Assembly: GCA_020284085.1 (NCBI GenBank)
Contig: JACEVL010000970.1
Location: 1 to 64,000, forward strand
Source: Aporrectodea caliginosa
Lineage: Eukaryota > Annelida > Clitellata > Crassiclitellata > Lumbricidae
Reading direction: 5' to 3'
Length of the DNA: 64,000 nucleotides
Shown: piece by piece, positions 21,189 through 32,510 of the stretch
Numbering within the stretch: position 1 is the stretch's first letter
How the letters are laid out: each line of letters opens with the position of its first letter
Notes under the pieces: generated by a model
Told to the model about the DNA's origin: nothing
Database searches by the model: none
The model's input: only the letters and a program-made list of their open reading frames with translations
Made by a program: the position numbers and the translations under genes

Positions 21189-22054
21189 CACTTCAGGGCA
21201 GCAAATCGCGAATAAGTTATTGCCCTATGCTTAGCCTTAAATTTGAGCTTTTTTGAAAGTTGGAGTCTGCGATTACGATTAGGTTAGGAATCTGTTGTGG
21301 TTGCATAATTAAAGCTTTGTATGCATGGCCATTATTACAGTGCATTTCAGACAATCACACAAGAAGTTACAGCTAATTAGATGCAATAATCAAATACGTA
21401 ATCCTGCATGATTTTGAGTCATTAGGCCAAAAGACCTTGAACCAAATGAGAACTTGAATCACGGTAACAATAATTTCTGTAACCAACAAAGATTCGGAAC
21501 CATAAGAGTGTAAACTTACCAGAATTATAAGCAAATTTCACGATTAGACAAAGGACATCGGTCGAAATGATTCAAAACCAACCTGCAACCGAAATGGTCA
21601 ACACAGAACACCGTGTGTGGGTCTATGTAAATCTAGCAGGATGCAGCATAAATCTGGTTCTATAGGTAATGAGAATAATATATACACGTAGGCTTTATAA
21701 AAATAAACGAGGCCACTCTACTTTTACTTACACGAGGCATACGCCAGCTTGTTCAAACAGGCCGTTAGTAGGCCTATAATTATGGTCTGTTTTGTGCAAT
21801 TGTTGCGAGATAGGGCCCCCTTCCCTTTTAGGTTGGACAATAATTTATGTCGCCATTGTAACTACCCTCGGTCGTTTATGTTGTTTGTTGTGGCGGCGTT
21901 AGCTTTGAAGACACTGAGCTCCCTTGCAGGGTCCACTCTACTCTCACAGGTTCCCTCTCCTCCCACCCAACCCCAACGAGACGTTGGCTATGTTATTGTC
22001 ATAAAACAGGCCATAAACTAACGGTTTGATTGAATAAACTCGTTCACTCCTCGT
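21189..22054. other. No gene recognised
   Basis: Noncoding. Short frames (for example 21749-22021) have no recognisable domain. Confidence 0.5.
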
Positions 22055-22210
22055 ATAAGTAGAAGTAGAGTGCATATATATAATATGTATATATATATTT
22101 ATGTATATATTATATAGGTTTGTGTTTATGTGTACACTGTGTAGGCACTGTAGGCTATGTATGTGTGTTTGCATGCATATATAATTTTTATGTATAACAT
22201 ACATAAAAAA
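22055..22210. repeat. AT-rich (TA/TATG)n microsatellite
   Basis: Impure tatata/tatg/tgtg runs, with spurious frames rich in I, H, Y and T on the minus strand. Confidence 0.8.
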
Positions 22211-22246
22211 ATTATGAAGTACGATTCCCTCTATATATTATATAGG

Positions 22247-22505
22247 CTGAATCGTACCTCTTCCACTTTGCATCAAACCGTGAGACCTTTATGTCGCCGG
22301 AATTTGAATGCACCTGTGAACTAATGCAAACTCTTTGCTGTATCGAGTTTAGTCTGTAGCCTACTGTCATTAAACGTAGGCTACTCAACAAGTCTGTGTA
22401 AAGGGACTATTCCACCTACTTCCTCTTGTGAGTTGTATACCTTTTTTTTTCGCTGGTCTGGCGTTAGTCAGAATTTTAGTCAGCGACCAACCGTTGCCAT
22501 ATTAT
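22247..22505. repeat. Dispersed repeat R1 (copy b)
   Basis: Same landmarks as 200-490: cgtacctcttcc, 'aaagggactattccacc', then 'ggcgttagtcagaattttagtcag...cgttgcc'. Confidence 0.55.
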
Positions 22506-23780
22506 CATAGGCGTAACTTTATGTTGTGACTGCTGTGTCCGATGACCACCACTTTTTGGCGCTGTGCTGAAGCATTCTTTACGACATGACAGCGTTATTT
22601 CTGTCTGAAGCACGTTCAAGCAGCGGCATTTAACGCTGGTGTATTATTGGATGATTAACTATCGCAATGCTGCCATATGTCTGCACGCCACCTACTTATT
22701 GTTGTTATTTGCTAGTAGGCTATAACGTTAAAGTGAAGGACAGGTCATATTCAATAATAAGAAAGAGGAGAGCGGAGGGAAAGAGAAGGGAGAAAGGAAA
22801 GGAGAGGGAATGGAAAGGAGGGGATTGGCCACAACCACTTTGTGGCCAAAGTTACGTCCTTGCATGTTACTGAAGTGGTCCATGTAGAGAATCCGCAGGC
22901 TTTCTCTGTGGCTCCACATGCCTAAGTTGCCAAGCCTCTTGTTAGGGTCTCTGTGGCAGCAATTTTGAGAGTAGTTATAGAAATAGTGGCAGGGTAGTGG
23001 TAATAGTAGTAGTAGCTGTTGCTGTTGTTGTTGTGGTTATTGTTTTTGCTGTGGATTTTTGGCAGTAGTCCTTGTCACAGTAACAGTATGTCATCTTGGA
23101 AGTCAGTTTCAAGTCATTTCGTTCCTTGGCACATGAAAAACGCATGTTATTTTAAGTCCGGAATTGGCTCACCAATTGTTTATGTGTCATACAGTTAGAA
23201 GAAAATCACACGTGGTTCTTAAGTTGGTGCAGTATGTTGTTGTCGTCTGGTGTTTTCATGCAAAAATCTGGAATAATTTCCAACTTTTAGCTACATGTGT
23301 ATCATTCGCCGATGTAGAAATCTGTTAACTTTATAACTATACATGTGTGGAACACAACCACTAAGTTTTGTGGATTTATTTTGTTGAGTAAACTTGGCAG
23401 TAACGGTGTTGAAATTTATTTAAGTGCCAGACAATGATGTACTGCATGTTACCGAGTTGATATTATGACACTAGAAATGTAGTTAAGTGACACAATATAG
23501 TTCAGAGTAACATGTTGTTATTTGGTGTTGCTTTAGTTTTTCATTAAAATTTATGAAGAAGCAAGTTTGATAACGGAGTGGACATTGCTAATTTGGGTGT
23601 TGTAAAAATACATCATAAAAACTGATGAAACCAGAATATTAGTGTGCAACAGCACCCGTATTTCTTAAGCACATAATAATTTTATATTGCTGGTCAGCAT
23701 GTGATGAATAAATTATTCATTTGAAAGTAAAACATTTCTGGCATCTCCAAAAGTGAATTTAATCAAATAACCAGAAAATG
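22506..23780. other. No gene recognised; purine-rich tract
   Basis: A polypurine stretch at about 22756-22825 (gagg/gaaa) and a gtagtagt/ttgttg patch at 23005-23055. The remainder is A+T-rich noncoding sequence. Confidence 0.5.
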
Positions 23781-23789
23781 ACTCTAAAA

Positions 23790-23940
23790 CCGAGAATGTT
23801 TGCACTTATAAAATTTAATTGTGTATGGACTCTGTTTCTGATCGTGCAAAGTTACATGAATGTACTTATTATGTTGTGTTTAATTCATGACACAACCGGA
23901 TGCTTTAACTTTCATGCTGTTAACATCGTTCGCTATTAAG
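23790..23940. repeat. Dispersed repeat R3 (copy a)
   Basis: Aligns with 36220-36400 through gtttgcac, 'tgatcg(t/c)gcaaagttaca' and 'gctgttaa' words. No coding capacity. Confidence 0.5.
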
Positions 23941-24034
23941 AGAAAGAGGGAAGAGACTAAAATTAATTGCTTTGAGCCAACTGCTATTTTACCAGATTCG
24001 CCAAATGGAACCCATAATTATAGGATCATATACA

Positions 24035-24115
24035 GCGCTCGTGAATAAGCTGGTGCCCTGCGCTTGGCTTTCGAGTGGCGCTTTAGAAGTTTGGAGATTA
24101 CGATTACGATTATAG
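24035..24115 (+). mobile_element. LINE 3' terminal fragment (same family as 34910-35672)
   Basis: An almost identical 80-bp copy of 35592-35672: gctcgtgaataagctggtgc, then 'cgagtggcgctttagaagtt' and a gattac repeat tail. It is a severely 5'-truncated insertion. Confidence 0.85.
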
Positions 24116-24364
24116 AGGGCCCAGTTGGATCCAATAAACTGTCCATGAGCATTGGGAAGGTTAGCATCGAACAAGCGATATAATTCTTGCGAACTTCTAT
24201 AAGTGTACCAAGTAAAGCACACATTTTAAATTATTGGACCACGGCTGATGATAAACTGAGTAGTTTTGGTTCTGTTGGTAGCTAATATAGCAAGAGAAGA
24301 AAACGAATGCGAATTGAATACAAGTCACCGTTACAGCTCCCTCTCTGGGCTCAAGTTTATATTG

Positions 24365-24660
24365 TTCTTCACACTGCAACTCAGGAAACCTCTCTGATTT
24401 GACGCAGCGCGCGTTTTTAAGTTTGTGTCTTGAGATTGGCTTTCCATTGGAGCGCGTTTCCTAGTTTACGTGTTTTAATCGTTCGACTTTCGTCAACTGA
24501 AACTGACATTTTCAGGCCAACGTGCTTTTACTTGCTTTTTCATACATTTGTCAATTCTGGTTGCCTTAGCAAGTTTGCAACCACCCGAGAGTACTTTCTC
24601 CATCAATGTCAATAATCTTTGACGCACAATACTTTACACAGCCCTCGCATTCACCGATAC
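24365..24660. repeat. Dispersed repeat R2 (copy b)
   Basis: Matches 800-1060 through ctctgatttgacgcagc and downstream words. No frame kept. Confidence 0.45.
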
Positions 24661-25190
24661 TAGAGCTGTCTTGTAGAAGGGTAGTCGTACCGGAAGTCGA
24701 AAATCATCATTATTAGTGGCAATCAGTGAGCCATCTGCTTGGCGAGGGCAAAAGCAATGCGAGTTCTTAGGGCTGGGTCTTTCTCTGCCGATACTTATCA
24801 TGATTACATGGAAAAGAGAATCACTTATAACTGAGCATCGACATCTGCTGCAAGTGAGGCGATTTCTATTAATTGCCCAACCTCCGTGCTTTGACAATTC
24901 GGCGCAACACATTTCGGCGCAAGACAATTCGGCACCTTTTGTTTACGCTTCTATTTCTATTCTATTTCGACTTTAAGATTTTAGCTTTTCACCGATGACT
25001 CCGCTCCCATTTCTATTAATATTTTTTATCGAACACAATGAAGGCAATGTTGTTAATGCGAAAGCGCTTTAATAATTAGTTATCAAAACGCATGGACTTG
25101 CATTCTATAAAAATGGACAATGGTTACTCCCAATCACCACGGAGCATGTAGTTTTCGTCTCAATCGAAACCGTGCTCTCTTGTCATACTT
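24661..25190. other. No gene recognised
   Basis: Noncoding. A short run of attcggcgcaa-like words lies at 24893-24935. Confidence 0.45.
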
Positions 25191-25194
25191 TCGA

Positions 25195-25535
25195 CGTGGC
25201 TGATGAAGGAGGCGGCTCAAATGTTCAATCATTCCTTTGCTATTGGTCGTTTCCCGTCCAAATGGAAACACGCATTGGTCAAGCCACTCCTGGAACAGAG
25301 GAATACTCACCTGCGAACTTGAGACCTGTCTATAATCTAACGTTCGTTTCAAAATGACTTCAACGTATCGCCATCATCTGGCCAAACAAATGTCTGAATC
25401 TCGCCTCCTGCTTCAGTTTCATTCTGCCTATAGACATGGCCATTCCACCGAGACTGCGTTCCCTAACGTGTTTTCGGATGCACTCAATGTCACTCAGGTC
25501 AACAGGTGCTTTTGTTACTACTTGATAATTATGTC
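25195..25535 (+). mobile_element. LINE reverse transcriptase N-terminal fragment
   Basis: Frames give RFPSKWKHALVKPLLE, then NLRPVYNLTFVSK, and QFHSAYRHGHSTETA. These are the opening RT blocks of an L2/CR1-clade element (W-K-x-A-x-V-x-P-L-L, L-R-P-x-x-N-L, Q-S-A-Y-R-x-x-H-S-T-E-T-A). The frame changes between blocks and the catalytic YADD box is absent. Confidence 0.85.
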
Positions 25536-25599
25536 GGCTGCATCTTTATTCAGCGACTGCCACGCTCGTTTGAAATCAAGCGCACATTTGGCTTGAATA

Positions 25600-26257
25600 C
25601 TGCATAATGTCCTGCACTTAGTTTTAATTAACGATGTAAAAGTTTTCTATATTACGATTAGGCTATGACTTATTTTTGACAGCGAAAACAAACTGAGGCC
25701 ATAGCAACTTATGTAATGCGACCAAATAATTATCTCAATTGCAAGATCGTAAATTTTTCATCCGTTTAAGGAGGAAATCTCGTACTTTTCTCGAGCCGAA
25801 ACTTTTATCAGAAGAAAGCGCCGTGTTATAAAATTAGCGAACACTAGATTCCACTCCACGAAACAAAGCGGATGCTAAATCCTATCGGTTACATAATCAG
25901 TATCATTACAACAGCCATCAATTTTCCCCTCTTGCGGTATCAAGAACTTTCACTGGTTTTGCAGAAATTTTAATGCGCAAAAGCCATCTAATGTTTGCAA
26001 TTGTCAAAGAATTTCTGTTTGCAAGTAGATTTGCCAGTTGTGGTGGTTTTCGGTGGACAGATGGATAACGAACGCCGAAATTGTAAATAATAACTTTTCT
26101 CTGTATTAGGCATTCTTCCATTGCGCAAAATTTAAACGATTTTTTATTTAATTTTGACAGTTGAATACCATTCGTCTCTGACAGATAATTAGAAATTATT
26201 CACAGTCTTCAAATCAGTTGGAAAACAGCACTTGCACATGAAGAAACTCCGTCATTA
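25600..26257 (-). repeat. Conserved 3' flank of array gene 2
   Basis: Collinear with 14940-15584 downstream of gene 1. It holds 'accaaataattatctcaatt', 'tagattccactccacg' and 'ggtatcaagaact' in the same order. An AATAAA hexamer on the minus strand (plus-strand tttatt at 26143-26148), about 110 bp after the stop, is a possible polyadenylation signal for gene 2. Confidence 0.75.
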
Positions 26258-29050
26258 TTAATGAACTTTACAATGTTGCCTGAGAAGAAACCGGCGAATA
26301 ATGTGTTCAAATGGATAATTACTCTTCGTAGCAGCAAATTCAACCAATGCTTTTATATACGGATAACTACATTCAATATGACATCTGAGTGTCAAGTACC
26401 TGGCGAGAAAATGTCTTCCAAGAAAGTGAAAACTTGTTACGCTGTAATGCTTCATAAGAGGGCCATGTAGATCATATGGGTCAAAAAATTGCGCAGTAGT
26501 GGTACGATTTCGCAATTCATCATTCACGGGTGATAAAAAATAAAAGAGCGTATGAAATCCCACTAACGACTGTACGTCTCTATCGAAAAACGAGTCAAAC
26601 GGTGGCAACACCAAAACATTGGCATATGCGTACTTCTTCAAATCGCTCTGCAGATCAGGTTCCTGCAGAATGCATTCACATAATTGCAACACTTCATCGT
26701 ATTGTCGACAGTTGAAAAGGTGCAGACCACGATAGCAGTCAGCTGTGTTACACTGGATACCAAAATCTTTGCGGATCGCACTGTAGAATGACGTCAAATT
26801 TTCTAAAGCATATACCGTTAGGGAATCAATCACTTGTTCTTTCAGAATCAAAGGATCCACAAACAAAGTCGCATTTCTTGTAATTGAATCCGTTATGCGA
26901 TATGCAGAATATGTGGAAGTTTCCAAGCAAGTGCCTGACTTCGTAAAAATGTCTGACTTTCGTTTGGCAAAAGCCAACAAAAACTGGTCGAAAGGAAATG
27001 CCGGAGTAGGCAACCCAGGATTCAGTTCAAATGGTTTAGAAATTCTTTCATGAGATGTTATCGTCAAATAGTAATAAAATACTTTTGTCGTGAGACGAAG
27101 ATCGAGATAAATGTGCCTCCCAACAAAATGTTGTTTCTCATTTAACTTCTTGTAGAGTAAACAAAATCCAACGATTTTGACCACATCGTCCATAAAGAAC
27201 AAACAACCTGCATTTAATGCCTCATTTTCCATGCGGGTCGTTTGATCCATCAATACTGCTGAGCAGAGGTCTATTACTATCTGATGTTCTGATGTTGCAA
27301 AATGGAGAGCAGCCAGGTAGACCAAAGCTGCAGGAGCAATACTATTGGATTGAGGATGGTTACACTGTAGTGCCTTCCTAAGACACTCTTTAGAAATGAT
27401 AGACACTAGTTGAAATTCTGAAGGGCTATTTGACCCAGTTAGACTTTCCATCAAATCTTGTGCTTGCAAAAATTTAAGCTGACATCTTTGTGCTGTTAAA
27501 GGTTCAGGAAATATATGATATCTACACCTTACAATTTTAGGCTTCAAGAACATTCCTTTGACATATTCGAATAGTTCACAATCCACCGATATTTCGCCAT
27601 AACCTAGACGATATGCGGTATTCAGGGACATCAGCGTTTTACCAAAGCATGCGAAACACGAAACGCTAGCCGGTATTGGTAGTTTTGACATTCTTATGCC
27701 TTCTGAGAATCTAAAATTCGTCAATACACGCATTTCACTTAAAATGGATCTCGGTTTTATTGTTTGACAATTGCCTGAACTACGAGCGTGCATGTTAAAT
27801 TTCACAAATTCGTGGAAAAACAAGTAACCCAAGGATTCTGACAGCAATGCATTCCGTGATTCGGTCAGAGATAGCAGACATTTTGTAAAATCCAAAACTC
27901 CGAAATGTGTCCCAGTGAAGGGTAGTATGTAATGTGTCACGAACCAATGACAGAGGGTGTTAGAGTGGCAGAATTTATTCAGTTGTCTTTCAATCTTGTC
28001 AAGCATTGTCGATTTAAATGGCTCATGAAATAAATTTGCGTCAGGAATGAAATAGTTTGGACAACATCCCCTGTTTAGCCATTCTGAAAGCTTTTTAAGC
28101 AACTTACAGCAGATCGCAATAACAGAAGAGGAATTCCACCATTGAGGTGACATCTCTTCACAAGTCCATAACATCAGCGTCTTTAAATGATATGAGCAGA
28201 GAACCTCATCCTCCTTTGGGCAGTCCTTCTGAATCAATTCTCTCTCGGAGAAGAATTTAAGCAAATGATAGATGATCTGTTGAATTTGAGTCCAACTCTG
28301 AAGTAATATTACTTCTGCGACTGAAAATGAAATTCTCCACTGTTGTGTGTCATTCCTACAATCACGATGCTGAACGCATACAACATGACAACCGTTTTGT
28401 ACCACTTCAGATATTGTATCAATCGTCGGCCACGCATGGTCTCTAGGTCGTTTAAACCAACTTTGGGCTTCTTTAGGCCACTGATGGCACCAAATGCTTG
28501 TAACGCTATCATGGGACATACCTCCTGGATTACAAAAAGTGGTTGCTGGACCTCTCACAGTATATGGTCGCTCGAAAAAGCCTTGAGGAGGCGGGTGATT
28601 AGAAGTTGCAACACCAACTTTATTATACTCAACGTACTCGTATATATTTGGAACGATTTTATGACTAAATTCATATGCTTTGTTTGTCCAGCTATAATTC
28701 AATACTCCCAAAACTCGCAGTCGAACAAAACCTGGATATCTGTGGTATGGCTCAATCATGAAGCATCTGATCGTATCGTGTAAGCGACTCACATTAATTG
28801 GCAATACTCGAAAGTCTTCTATGAATGCCAATTCACTACCTGTTACGATCAATGCATCAGCGTCGTTGATACCTGAATTCAACGGTCGTATATAGAACTC
28901 TGCAGTGCTGCCACAGTTTATGGCATACCACCCCTGTAGGAAATGTGTAGCCTCATAAACAGCATCATACGACTTTGGAAGCAACTGGCATGTCCCAACA
29001 ATGAATTCAGATATAATTTCTTCCTTCAATTTTTCATGGAGTTCCATCAT
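26258..29050 (-). CDS. Mab-21/cGAS-like (cGLR-like) protein, array gene 2
   Basis: One 930-codon frame from ATG at 29050 (a second ATG follows directly) to TAA at 26258. The nucleotidyltransferase signature is CGSTAEF (GS at 47-48, E51) and NDADALIV (D63-x-D65). The third acid is D181, just before the WCHQWP block. The Mab-21 C-lobe motifs follow: AWPTID, WRISFSVAE, YHLKTLMLWTCEE, NYFIPDANL. The C-terminal 330 residues carry the same two helical modules as gene 1, with D-D-V-x-x-I-V-G-F and D-R-D-V-Q-S-L-V-G-F, each followed by GRH. Unlike gene 1 there is no duplicated WP segment. With GS, D-x-D and the third acid all present, this copy is a good candidate for an active enzyme. An acceptor-like ttttcatttaag abuts the ATG, and LTR-derived DNA begins 47 bp upstream. 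Assignment to the fold is secure; substrate, product and ligand are unknown. Confidence 0.88.
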   Translation of the reverse strand: MMELHEKLKEEIISEFIVGTCQLLPKSYDAVYEATHFLQGWYAINCGSTAEFYIRPLNSGINDADALIVTGSELAFIEDFRVLPINVSRLHDTIRCFMIEPYHRYPGFVRLRVLGVLNYSWTNKAYEFSHKIVPNIYEYVEYNKVGVATSNHPPPQGFFERPYTVRGPATTFCNPGGMSHDSVTSIWCHQWPKEAQSWFKRPRDHAWPTIDTISEVVQNGCHVVCVQHRDCRNDTQQWRISFSVAEVILLQSWTQIQQIIYHLLKFFSERELIQKDCPKEDEVLCSYHLKTLMLWTCEEMSPQWWNSSSVIAICCKLLKKLSEWLNRGCCPNYFIPDANLFHEPFKSTMLDKIERQLNKFCHSNTLCHWFVTHYILPFTGTHFGVLDFTKCLLSLTESRNALLSESLGYLFFHEFVKFNMHARSSGNCQTIKPRSILSEMRVLTNFRFSEGIRMSKLPIPASVSCFACFGKTLMSLNTAYRLGYGEISVDCELFEYVKGMFLKPKIVRCRYHIFPEPLTAQRCQLKFLQAQDLMESLTGSNSPSEFQLVSIISKECLRKALQCNHPQSNSIAPAALVYLAALHFATSEHQIVIDLCSAVLMDQTTRMENEALNAGCLFFMDDVVKIVGFCLLYKKLNEKQHFVGRHIYLDLRLTTKVFYYYLTITSHERISKPFELNPGLPTPAFPFDQFLLAFAKRKSDIFTKSGTCLETSTYSAYRITDSITRNATLFVDPLILKEQVIDSLTVYALENLTSFYSAIRKDFGIQCNTADCYRGLHLFNCRQYDEVLQLCECILQEPDLQSDLKKYAYANVLVLPPFDSFFDRDVQSLVGFHTLFYFLSPVNDELRNRTTTAQFFDPYDLHGPLMKHYSVTSFHFLGRHFLARYLTLRCHIECSYPYIKALVEFAATKSNYPFEHIIRRFLLRQHCKVH

Positions 29051-29066
29051 CTTAAATGAAAATTAC
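29051..29066 (-). promoter_or_regulatory. Splice-acceptor-like site abutting the gene 2 ATG
   Basis: On the minus strand the bases before the ATG read ttttcatttaag, a pyrimidine-leaning tract ending in AG. Comparable sites precede the ATGs of genes 1, 3 and 4, the best being tttttatttcag of gene 4. This suggests that the large coding exon is exon 2, with an upstream, probably untranslated, exon. Confidence 0.5.
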
Positions 29067-29096
29067 AAAGTTTAGTTTCATCATCTTCGTTGTTGT

Positions 29097-29453
29097 TGTA
29101 GCGAAATATAACTTATCAAATCTATTATTAGCTTACTTAATTAGTTAATTAATCTATAGGGTTAGTATAAGATAGTTAATTACGAGTGGTGTTTAAATAG
29201 TTAATTCATGGGTGGCATAATAATTTATAATACATAGGCCCAGGCTCCAATTTACTGCCAAATGGACCGTTGAACCAGAAGCCATGGCACGTGACGTAAT
29301 ATACGAATTAACTAGACCGTTACAGTGGACGAGGTAGAAGTTCATTGAAGGGAGACTTGAAATTTGGAGTTCAAGGGTAATGGTCAACTTGCGACGTTCC
29401 TGTAATATTGAACGACTTTTCGACAGAGGAATCGTCAAGTTCCCGATGACTAT
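29097..29453 (-). mobile_element. LTR fragment upstream of gene 2
   Basis: Reverse complement of 12930-13303, the 3' third of the solo LTR. It ends in the same gctaca, here at 29097 on the plus strand (tgtagcg). It lies in the same orientation as gene 2. The match stops about 15 bp beyond the hAT insertion at 29454-30363, so the rest of the LTR is missing or unrecognisable. Confidence 0.75.
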
Positions 29454-30371
29454 CAGTGTTGTTATAAGTATCGGGCAAATGTACTTAAGTAAAAGTAAAA
29501 GTAAATAGGACTTTACTTACCTAAGTAAAAGTAAAAGTACTCGTCAAAACTTTCGTAAAAGTAAAAAGTATTCTTTCCCAATAATACTTTTTAAGTAAAA
29601 AGTAAAAGTACTGAGTCTTAATTGGACCCAATTTTTTATTTCCAAGAAGACTAATTTCTCAAAATGCATTCAATCTAGAGCGTTTATTTTTATTATTGTT
29701 AAACTGGCACAGCTAAAGAAAAGGAGTCTAACAGCTGCACTTGCACGAAATTGGAGTAGGCCTAGGCCTACTCAATCTATTAGCCTAAATAGGCCTAGGC
29801 TAGTTCCTTCAAACTAGGCCAGGCTGCAATGCTGCAAAAAAATTTTATTCTTTCTCATCTTCATCGCTAACATCTGCAGTCATTTGCATATATGGCCATG
29901 GATGTTCGAAATTGTAAACGGATAATTGAAAGAGTTTAGGGAAAAATTTAATAAATGTGTAAACAATGTCCACTTTTTCGTAAGACAATTTCACACTATT
30001 TTCCAAGCTGCGCAGGAACAACCGCCACAAGTCACATGGTTTGGTTGAAGCTTGTCTATTGGTCACAGTTAGAAATTGCCAGAGTCTATGTATAGATTTC
30101 CAATCGCGCTCGTGCTGCGACATTAGCTCTTTCAGCCTCTCCCTTTGTTAAAATAATGTTATAGCGCAATTCATAGTAACGAACGAGGTAACGAATATTA
30201 CGTAAATTGTAACGAAGTAAAAGTACCGAAAAGTGGTTTAAATGTTACTTCGTTACAAGTAAAAGTATTTACATTTTGTACTACTTCGTTACAAGTAAAA
30301 GTACTGAAACTTTTACTTAAGTACAGTAACGCGTTACTTTTACTTCGTTACTTTACAACACTGATGACTAT
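29446..30371 (-). mobile_element. hAT-type element inserted in the LTR fragment, 8-bp duplication
   Basis: The element 29454-30363 (910 bp) begins cagtgttgt and ends acaacactg. It is flanked by atgactat on both sides (29446-29453, 30364-30371). The solo LTR copy at 12224-13303 holds the empty site once (atagtcat at 12925-12932), which confirms the insertion. Both arms are built of 'taagtaaaagtaaaagta' words. A 92-codon minus-strand frame (30123-29845) with an acidic C-terminus may be a transposase remnant. I recognise no catalytic motif in it. Confidence 0.92.
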
Positions 30372-31095
30372 ACATCTAGATTCAGAATATAATTATGCAC
30401 TTATAATCAATCACAAAACATATCTAAATTGTATTGCCTTATTCGTAAATATCCCCAAGCTAAGACCTACACTAATTGCAATAAGAAATCTGTGGAGAAC
30501 TGGAGATCGCTGCGGAAGAAACTAATCAAAGGTATTTATGCGCTAGTCTAAGCGATAGACGGCGTACACAAGTCCGTAGATAAGATACTCTACAAACAAA
30601 CTGGAAACCTGTTACGCTCACTGCAGGAGACCATTCCAGACAGAGGAAATTTTACGATAGCATGCAACACAACCGACCGAAACGCAGTAAATTCGTGGTT
30701 CAAACCAAGAATAATTTCGACATGCGGTCTCATCATAACTTGGCTTTCCCTTTTAGCCAGAACTTGTCACAATCGGGAAAATTCTAATTTTGGGCAAAGA
30801 TAATCCGTCGATATCACATACAGACAGTCTAAGATCGATATGGCCACGCATAAAACGCTGTATCATGTAAAGATGGGCTTAGCTGCTCTAGCTAAATCAA
30901 GCATCTGTAGTTCAGTGTTAATATTGCAGGCCGAAAAGTTTAGGAAATAAGCCCTTCAATTACATTTAATTTGTGACAGTTGCTGCGTGCGCGAGGAACG
31001 TATAAGCTTGTTCTAACATGTCGTTAGTATATATGTCCCTATATTCTATCCAAAATTCATTTATTTAAAAATTATATAACGCCTCTTCAAGATTC
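30372..31095. other. No gene recognised
   Basis: Noncoding. A minus-strand 'gttatataatt' next to the CTT array may be an L2 tail remnant. Nothing else seen. Confidence 0.45.
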
Positions 31096-31350
31096 GTTCT
31101 TCTTTCTTCTTCTTCTTCTTCTTCTTCTTCTTCTTCTTCTTCTTCTTCTTCTTTTTCTTCTTCTTCTTCTTCTTCTTCTTTCTTCTTCTTCTTCTTCTTC
31201 TTCTTCTTCTTCTTCTTCTTCATCTTCTTCTTCTTCTTCTTCTTCGTCATCTTCTTCTTCGTGCTTTCTACGTATTCTTCTATTTCTTCTTCTTCGTCAC
31301 ATTCAACTTATTCTTCGCATCCTTCTGCTTCTTCTTCGCAATCTTCTTCT
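31096..31350. repeat. Long (TTC)n trinucleotide array
   Basis: About 250 bp of ttc repeats with a few tca/cgt interruptions. It is a homopurine/homopyrimidine tract and could adopt triplex DNA. The lysine/glutamate frames on the minus strand are artefacts. Confidence 0.95.
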
Positions 31351-31394
31351 GCTGCATATATTGTATAGATAGATTTGGTGAAACGTACCTGTTC

Positions 31395-31625
31395 CAATAC
31401 ACCTGTCACGGCGATTTCTTTTGTTGTTGAGCTTCAAGGGCATTTGTGAGCAAATGCAAACTGTAAACTTTATGGACTTTATGGCCTGTACGATAATAAA
31501 ACTTGGGCTACGTTCAAGATTGAAGTTTAAGGACTAGTCCACTTACTCCGCTGAGTTTATACCGACTTTAGTGGCTACCCGGGCGTAACTCACAGTTAGT
31601 AAAGCGGTAAGTCGTTGCTACCCGC
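31395..31625. repeat. Dispersed repeat R1 (copy c)
   Basis: Carries cgtacctgttcc, 'gtttaaggactagtccac' and 'gggcgtaactcacagttagt' in the same order as the other R1 copies. Confidence 0.55.
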
Positions 31626-31767
31626 CGTGTCAAGGTCGATGTACTGTTGAGGCATGCTCACCTGATTAGCTCTCGTCATAACGGAGAAGCCCAAAGTTTA
31701 CAATTCAAATAACCTGTAGTGTCAGTTGAATCACTTTAATATGAGGCTCTTGTTAAATGCAATAAAC

Positions 31768-32186
31768 GACTTAATCTTAAACAGGTTGTCCAGTGGCCAC
31801 GTACGGATGTGAGGCCTGGATGTTGAAGAAGGAGGCTTAAACAAGCATTTGAAAACAAGTGTATTCGAAAGCTCTTGAGAATCCCGTGAATGAAAATGAT
31901 GTCCAACGAGCCAGAATGGAACTATTGGCGCACGCGAAAACTCTGAAACACCACAACACCGAAAGCAGCCTGATGACGGATCTCATGGAAGGGGTTCGAG
32001 AACGAAGAAGGCTTGGAATATCTTAGATCGACAACATCCTGAACTGGACCGGACTTGTAGCTGCTGGCCTAATGAACGCGGCACGCGACAGAAAACTCCG
32101 GGCAGTGAGGGTCCATTCATGTAGCCACTAGCCAACCGTCGCGAAGAGACGATGGCGATGTGACATGACATGACATGACTTAATCT
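31768..32186 (+). mobile_element. 5'-truncated RTE-like LINE with 10-bp target duplication
   Basis: The insertion 31778-32176 encodes ATYGCEAWMLKKE and, further on, a W-T-G-L...A-R-D-R-K-L-R-A-V-R-V-H block typical of the C-terminus of RTE-like endonuclease/reverse-transcriptase elements, with stops in frame. It ends in a tgaca repeat. The flanks share gacttaatct (31768-31777 and 32177-32186). The design is the same as the element at 63070-63486. Confidence 0.85.
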
Positions 32187-32212
32187 GATCTTCCTCTGGT
32201 GGCGAATTCAGC

Positions 32213-32510
32213 TGAGCCTATCTGTCCACGATGTGCACCCGACAGTTTTGTCCCTACCTTTCCTTCGTGCTCTATGAAGATCAAATTTAAGGGTCTGAAA
32301 TTCTGCTCCGCTAAGCTACTAAAAATGGCCGCATTATTATGATCTTAATGTGTCACTCGTTTTATGCTATATCCTCTTCTTTTCTTCAGCTGAGCCTAGT
32401 AGTATTCATAATGCGATATTCACCTGTTTTGTCTCTACCATTCATTCAGCATAAAGACCTAATTTAAGGATTTTCAGATCCTTACCTATTAAGCTACTAA
32501 AAATGACCGT
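32213..32510. repeat. Diverged tandem repeat R4 (about 180-bp unit)
   Basis: 32213-32330 and 32393-32505 share 'gttttgtc(c/t)ctacc', an 'aatttaagg' word and 'aagctactaaaaatg'. A third partial copy lies at 54370-54440. No coding capacity. Confidence 0.5.

Noticed and set aside
31065..31250. Lysine/glutamate-rich frame
   Set aside because: Translation of the TTC array on the opposite strand.
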